Shown: piece by piece, positions 61,968 through 64,000 of the stretch
Position numbering within the stretch: the first letter of the stretch is position 1
Layout: each line of letters begins with the position of its first letter
Source of the DNA: Marimonas lutisalis
Lineage (GTDB): Bacteria; Pseudomonadota; Alphaproteobacteria; Rhodobacterales; Rhodobacteraceae
DNA length: 64,000 bases
Direction: 5' to 3'
Assembly (NCBI RefSeq): GCF_005434965.1
Contig: NZ_SKCI01000003.1
Coordinates: 248,001-312,000 of the forward strand
Position numbers and translations under genes: made by a program
Notes under the pieces: model-generated
Told to the model about the DNA's origin: nothing
Databases searched by the model: none
What the model saw: only the letters and a program-made list of their open reading frames with translations

Positions 61968-63227
61968 ATGACAGTCTGGACCCCCACCGATGACGGCCAC
62001 GCCGACCTCACCAGCCACGATACCTTCACCCGCGGCGCCCCACACAACACCTTCGCCCGGCTGCGCCGCGAAGATCCCCTGCACTGGACCCCCTATGCCA
62101 ACGGCGAGGATTTCTGGTCGATCACCCGCCATGCCGATATCGCCGAGATGAACCGCGACACCGCAGTGTTCTCCTCGGCACGCGGCATCCGGATGGAGGA
62201 CCAGACCTACGAGGAATACCTCGCCCGCCGCACCTTCCAGGAGACCGATCCGCCCGAACACATGATGACCCGGATCAAGGTGGCCAAGGCGTTCTCCAAA
62301 CCGGTCGTGGCCCAGTTCGAGGATGATATCCGCAAATTGTGTGATGAAATCCTTGATCAGGCGCTCGCTCAGGAGAGTTTCGACGCCACCAAGGACATCG
62401 CCCGCCAATTGCCCATGCGCATGCTGGGCCGTATCCTCGGCCTGCCCGACGAAGACCTGCCCTGGCTGGTCGAAAAGGGCGATGCGCTAATCGCCAACAC
62501 CGATCCCGATTTCACCGATCACGTCCTCGACCAGATGACGACCGATGAATTCCGCATGATGCCCTTCAACTCGCCCGCCGGGGCCGAACTCTTCGTCTAC
62601 GCCAAGAAACTGATGGCCGAGAAAGAAGCCGCCGGCGACACCTCGGGCGTGCTGCACATGATCCGCGAACCGGCCAAGGACGGCAGCGTGATCACTGAGG
62701 AAGAATTTCGCAATTTCTTCTGCCTCCTCGTGGCCGCCGGCAACGACACCACCCGCTATTCCATCGCCGCGGGCATTCAGGCCATGTGCCACCAGCCCGA
62801 GCTTCTGGAGCAGATGCAGGCGGGCGGTGACATCTGGGAAACCGCACCGGATGAAATCATCCGCTGGGCCACACCGGCGCTCTATTTCCGCCGTACCGCG
62901 CTGCAGGACTATGAGGCGCATGGAAAAACCATCCGCGAAGGCGACAAGGTGCTGTTCTGGTGGTCCTCGGCCAACCGCGACGAGGAGGTATTCGACGATC
63001 CCTTCCGCGTCGATCTCTTCCGCAGCCCCAATCGCCATGTCAGCTTCGGCCAGGGCGGCCCGCATGTCTGCCTCGGCATGTGGCTGGCGCGGCTCGAGGT
63101 ACGCGTGCTCTTCCAGGAACTGGCCAAACGGCTCAAATCCATAGAAGCTGACGGCGATCACGAATTCCTCCGCTCGAATTTCGTGGGCGGGATCAAGAAA
63201 CTACCGGTGCGGATCAAGCGTGCCTGA
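61968..63227 (+). CDS. Cytochrome P450
   Basis: 419 aa, soluble bacterial class I type. I-helix oxygen-binding motif LLVAAGNDTTRYSIAAGI, E-x-x-R in DEIIRWATP, and heme ligand C368 in FGQGGPHVCLGMWLARLE. The ATG has GGGAGG upstream. Needs ferredoxin and reductase partners that are not in the window. It is followed at 35 nt by the GS-like gene, so both are probably in one transcript. The similar order P450 plus glutamine-synthetase-like gene with a GntR regulator is, as I recall, found in the mycobacterial piperidine/pyrrolidine (pip) locus. Confidence 0.95.
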   Translation: MTVWTPTDDGHADLTSHDTFTRGAPHNTFARLRREDPLHWTPYANGEDFWSITRHADIAEMNRDTAVFSSARGIRMEDQTYEEYLARRTFQETDPPEHMMTRIKVAKAFSKPVVAQFEDDIRKLCDEILDQALAQESFDATKDIARQLPMRMLGRILGLPDEDLPWLVEKGDALIANTDPDFTDHVLDQMTTDEFRMMPFNSPAGAELFVYAKKLMAEKEAAGDTSGVLHMIREPAKDGSVITEEEFRNFFCLLVAAGNDTTRYSIAAGIQAMCHQPELLEQMQAGGDIWETAPDEIIRWATPALYFRRTALQDYEAHGKTIREGDKVLFWWSSANRDEEVFDDPFRVDLFRSPNRHVSFGQGGPHVCLGMWLARLEVRVLFQELAKRLKSIEADGDHEFLRSNFVGGIKKLPVRIKRA

Positions 63228-63262
63228 GCCCGAAACGGGGCCGAAAAACAGGGAGAACCACA

Positions 63263-64000
63263 ATGCACGACCGCCTGCGCGCGATATTTTGCGACCACCT
63301 GTCGATCATCCGGGGCAAATACCTGCCCCACTCGAAGATCGCCGATTCCGAGACCCGCTTCTGCCGCTCCACCTTCGGCGTGCATTACGACAAGGACCTG
63401 CTCGATGCCCCCGGCGCGATGATGATGCAGGGCCTGCCCGACATGGAACTGCGCTGGCGCCATGACGAAATCCGCGACAGCTGGGACGACCACACCAAGA
63501 TCGTGATCGGCGATCTCTACGACGACGAAGGCGAACTGCTGCCGCTCTGCCCACGCGGCGCGCTGAAACGCACGGTGGCCGACTGGCAGGCGCGCGGCCT
63601 GAACCCCAAGGTCGGGATCGAGCTGGAATGCTTCGCCCTGATGGCCGATGACGAAGGCCGGCTTGTCCCCTACGACGCGCCCGGCGGCGTGGTCTACGGC
63701 ACCGGCCCTTTCACCGATCCGCTGCGCTTCAACGATGCGATCTGGGAAATGGCCGACAGGCTCGGATTTCGGCTCGACATGATCACGGCCGAATATGACA
63801 GCCCGCAATACGAATACACGCTCACCTTCGACGACGCGGTACAGGCAGTGGATGATATCGTCCTCTTCCGCCTGATGGCGCGTGAGATTGCGCTGGAACA
63901 CGGCGTGATCCTCACCTTCATGCCCAAACCGATCGCCGAGGCCGGCGGCTCAGGCATGCATATCAACTTCTCCTTCACCGACGAGTCCGGCGGCAACGCG
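63263..64000 (+). CDS. Glutamine-synthetase-like (GS family) ligase, 3' end cut by window edge
   Basis: 246 codons visible, start ATG at 63263 (GGGAGAACCACA upstream). Reads MHDRLRAIFCDHLSIIRGKY. GS marks: GIELECF with E120 and E122, ITAEYDSPQYEYTL with E177 and E184, and GSGMHINFSF with H233. Assimilatory GlnA reads G-S-G-M-H-x-H; here the second His is Asn. That change and the short N-terminal beta-grasp part place it among PuuA/GlnT/IpuC-like ligases that join glutamate to an amine. The ATP-binding C-terminal half lies outside the window. Confidence 0.9.
   Translation, partial: MHDRLRAIFCDHLSIIRGKYLPHSKIADSETRFCRSTFGVHYDKDLLDAPGAMMMQGLPDMELRWRHDEIRDSWDDHTKIVIGDLYDDEGELLPLCPRGALKRTVADWQARGLNPKVGIELECFALMADDEGRLVPYDAPGGVVYGTGPFTDPLRFNDAIWEMADRLGFRLDMITAEYDSPQYEYTLTFDDAVQAVDDIVLFRLMAREIALEHGVILTFMPKPIAEAGGSGMHINFSFTDESGGNA

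Noticed and set aside
1-64000. CRISPR arrays, insertion sequences, prophage, tRNA or rRNA genes
   Set aside because: No regularly spaced repeats, transposase or integrase frames, or tRNA-like cloverleaf with CCA context were noticed on either strand; a tRNAscan or IS search was not possible here.

Overview
The window looks like a chromosomal segment of a marine Rhodobacterales bacterium (Roseobacter group, Alphaproteobacteria). The evidence is high GC, very dense packing with many ATGA/GTGA start-stop overlaps, a heterotetrameric sarcosine oxidase operon in soxBDAG order, MipZ, CcmI, several TRAP transporters, the DUF1289 and DUF2783 families, and a homogentisate operon. I saw no rRNA, tRNA, CRISPR array, transposase or integrase. 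Almost everything is accessory catabolism (amines, amino acids, sugar acids, aromatics) plus a few housekeeping genes.

Layout. 1-10.8 kb: the end of a superoxide dismutase gene, a secreted ankyrin plus beta-lactamase-fold protein, soxBDAG (sarcosine to glycine and formaldehyde), then ccmI-ruvX-DUF1289 and a small hypothetical gene. 10.9-13.6 kb: a PhyH-like oxygenase coupled to a TSUP exporter, and dusA. 14.0-19.0 kb: a LysR regulator divergent from dabB-dabA, a two-gene inorganic-carbon (DAB) pump. 19.1-32.1 kb: a long plus-strand stretch with adenine deaminase, a DadA-like FAD oxidase with an ornithine-cyclodeaminase homologue, an IlvD/Edd sugar-acid dehydratase with 2-oxoglutarate-semialdehyde dehydrogenase, then a GntR-DapA-like-ALDH-PuuB-like operon, with a GlxA-type regulator in between.

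32.1-39.8 kb: an eight-gene minus-strand operon holding TRAP dctQ-dctM-dctP, a three-subunit flavin/iron-sulfur amino-acid dehydrogenase of the HcnABC/opine-oxidase kind, RidA, and an MttB-family methyltransferase with no corrinoid protein nearby. A LysR gene is divergent from it. 40.8-45.4 kb: a four-gene chain (FMO, BASS transporter, NAD epimerase, SDR) with 4-nt overlaps, divergent from a TetR gene across a perfect palindrome. 45.4-48.5 kb: a second TRAP system. 48.7 kb: mipZ. 49.7-56.7 kb: MarR-EamA divergent from hmgA-fahA-MBL-FAD hydroxylase-DUF2783 (homogentisate catabolism). 56.8-60.3 kb: nhaA, a PLP decarboxylase and an HpaI aldolase. 60.5-64 kb: GntR, a class I glutamine amidotransferase, a cytochrome P450 and a glutamine-synthetase-like ligase cut by the window edge.

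How the genes fit together. Several units converge on oxidising or demethylating amines and amino acids: Sox, DadA-like, PuuB/PuuC-like, the HcnABC-like enzyme with RidA and MttB, and P450 with the GS-like ligase. A second theme is making 2-oxoglutarate from pentonates or hydroxyproline (IlvD, DapA-like, KGSADH). The most interesting parts are the orphan MttB operon, the P450/GS-like/GATase locus, the TetR-controlled FMO-BASS-epimerase-SDR chain, the DAB pump in an apparently heterotrophic context, and a two-copy intergenic element with conserved sequence and a compensating second hairpin. Substrates are inferred from family and context, not proven.
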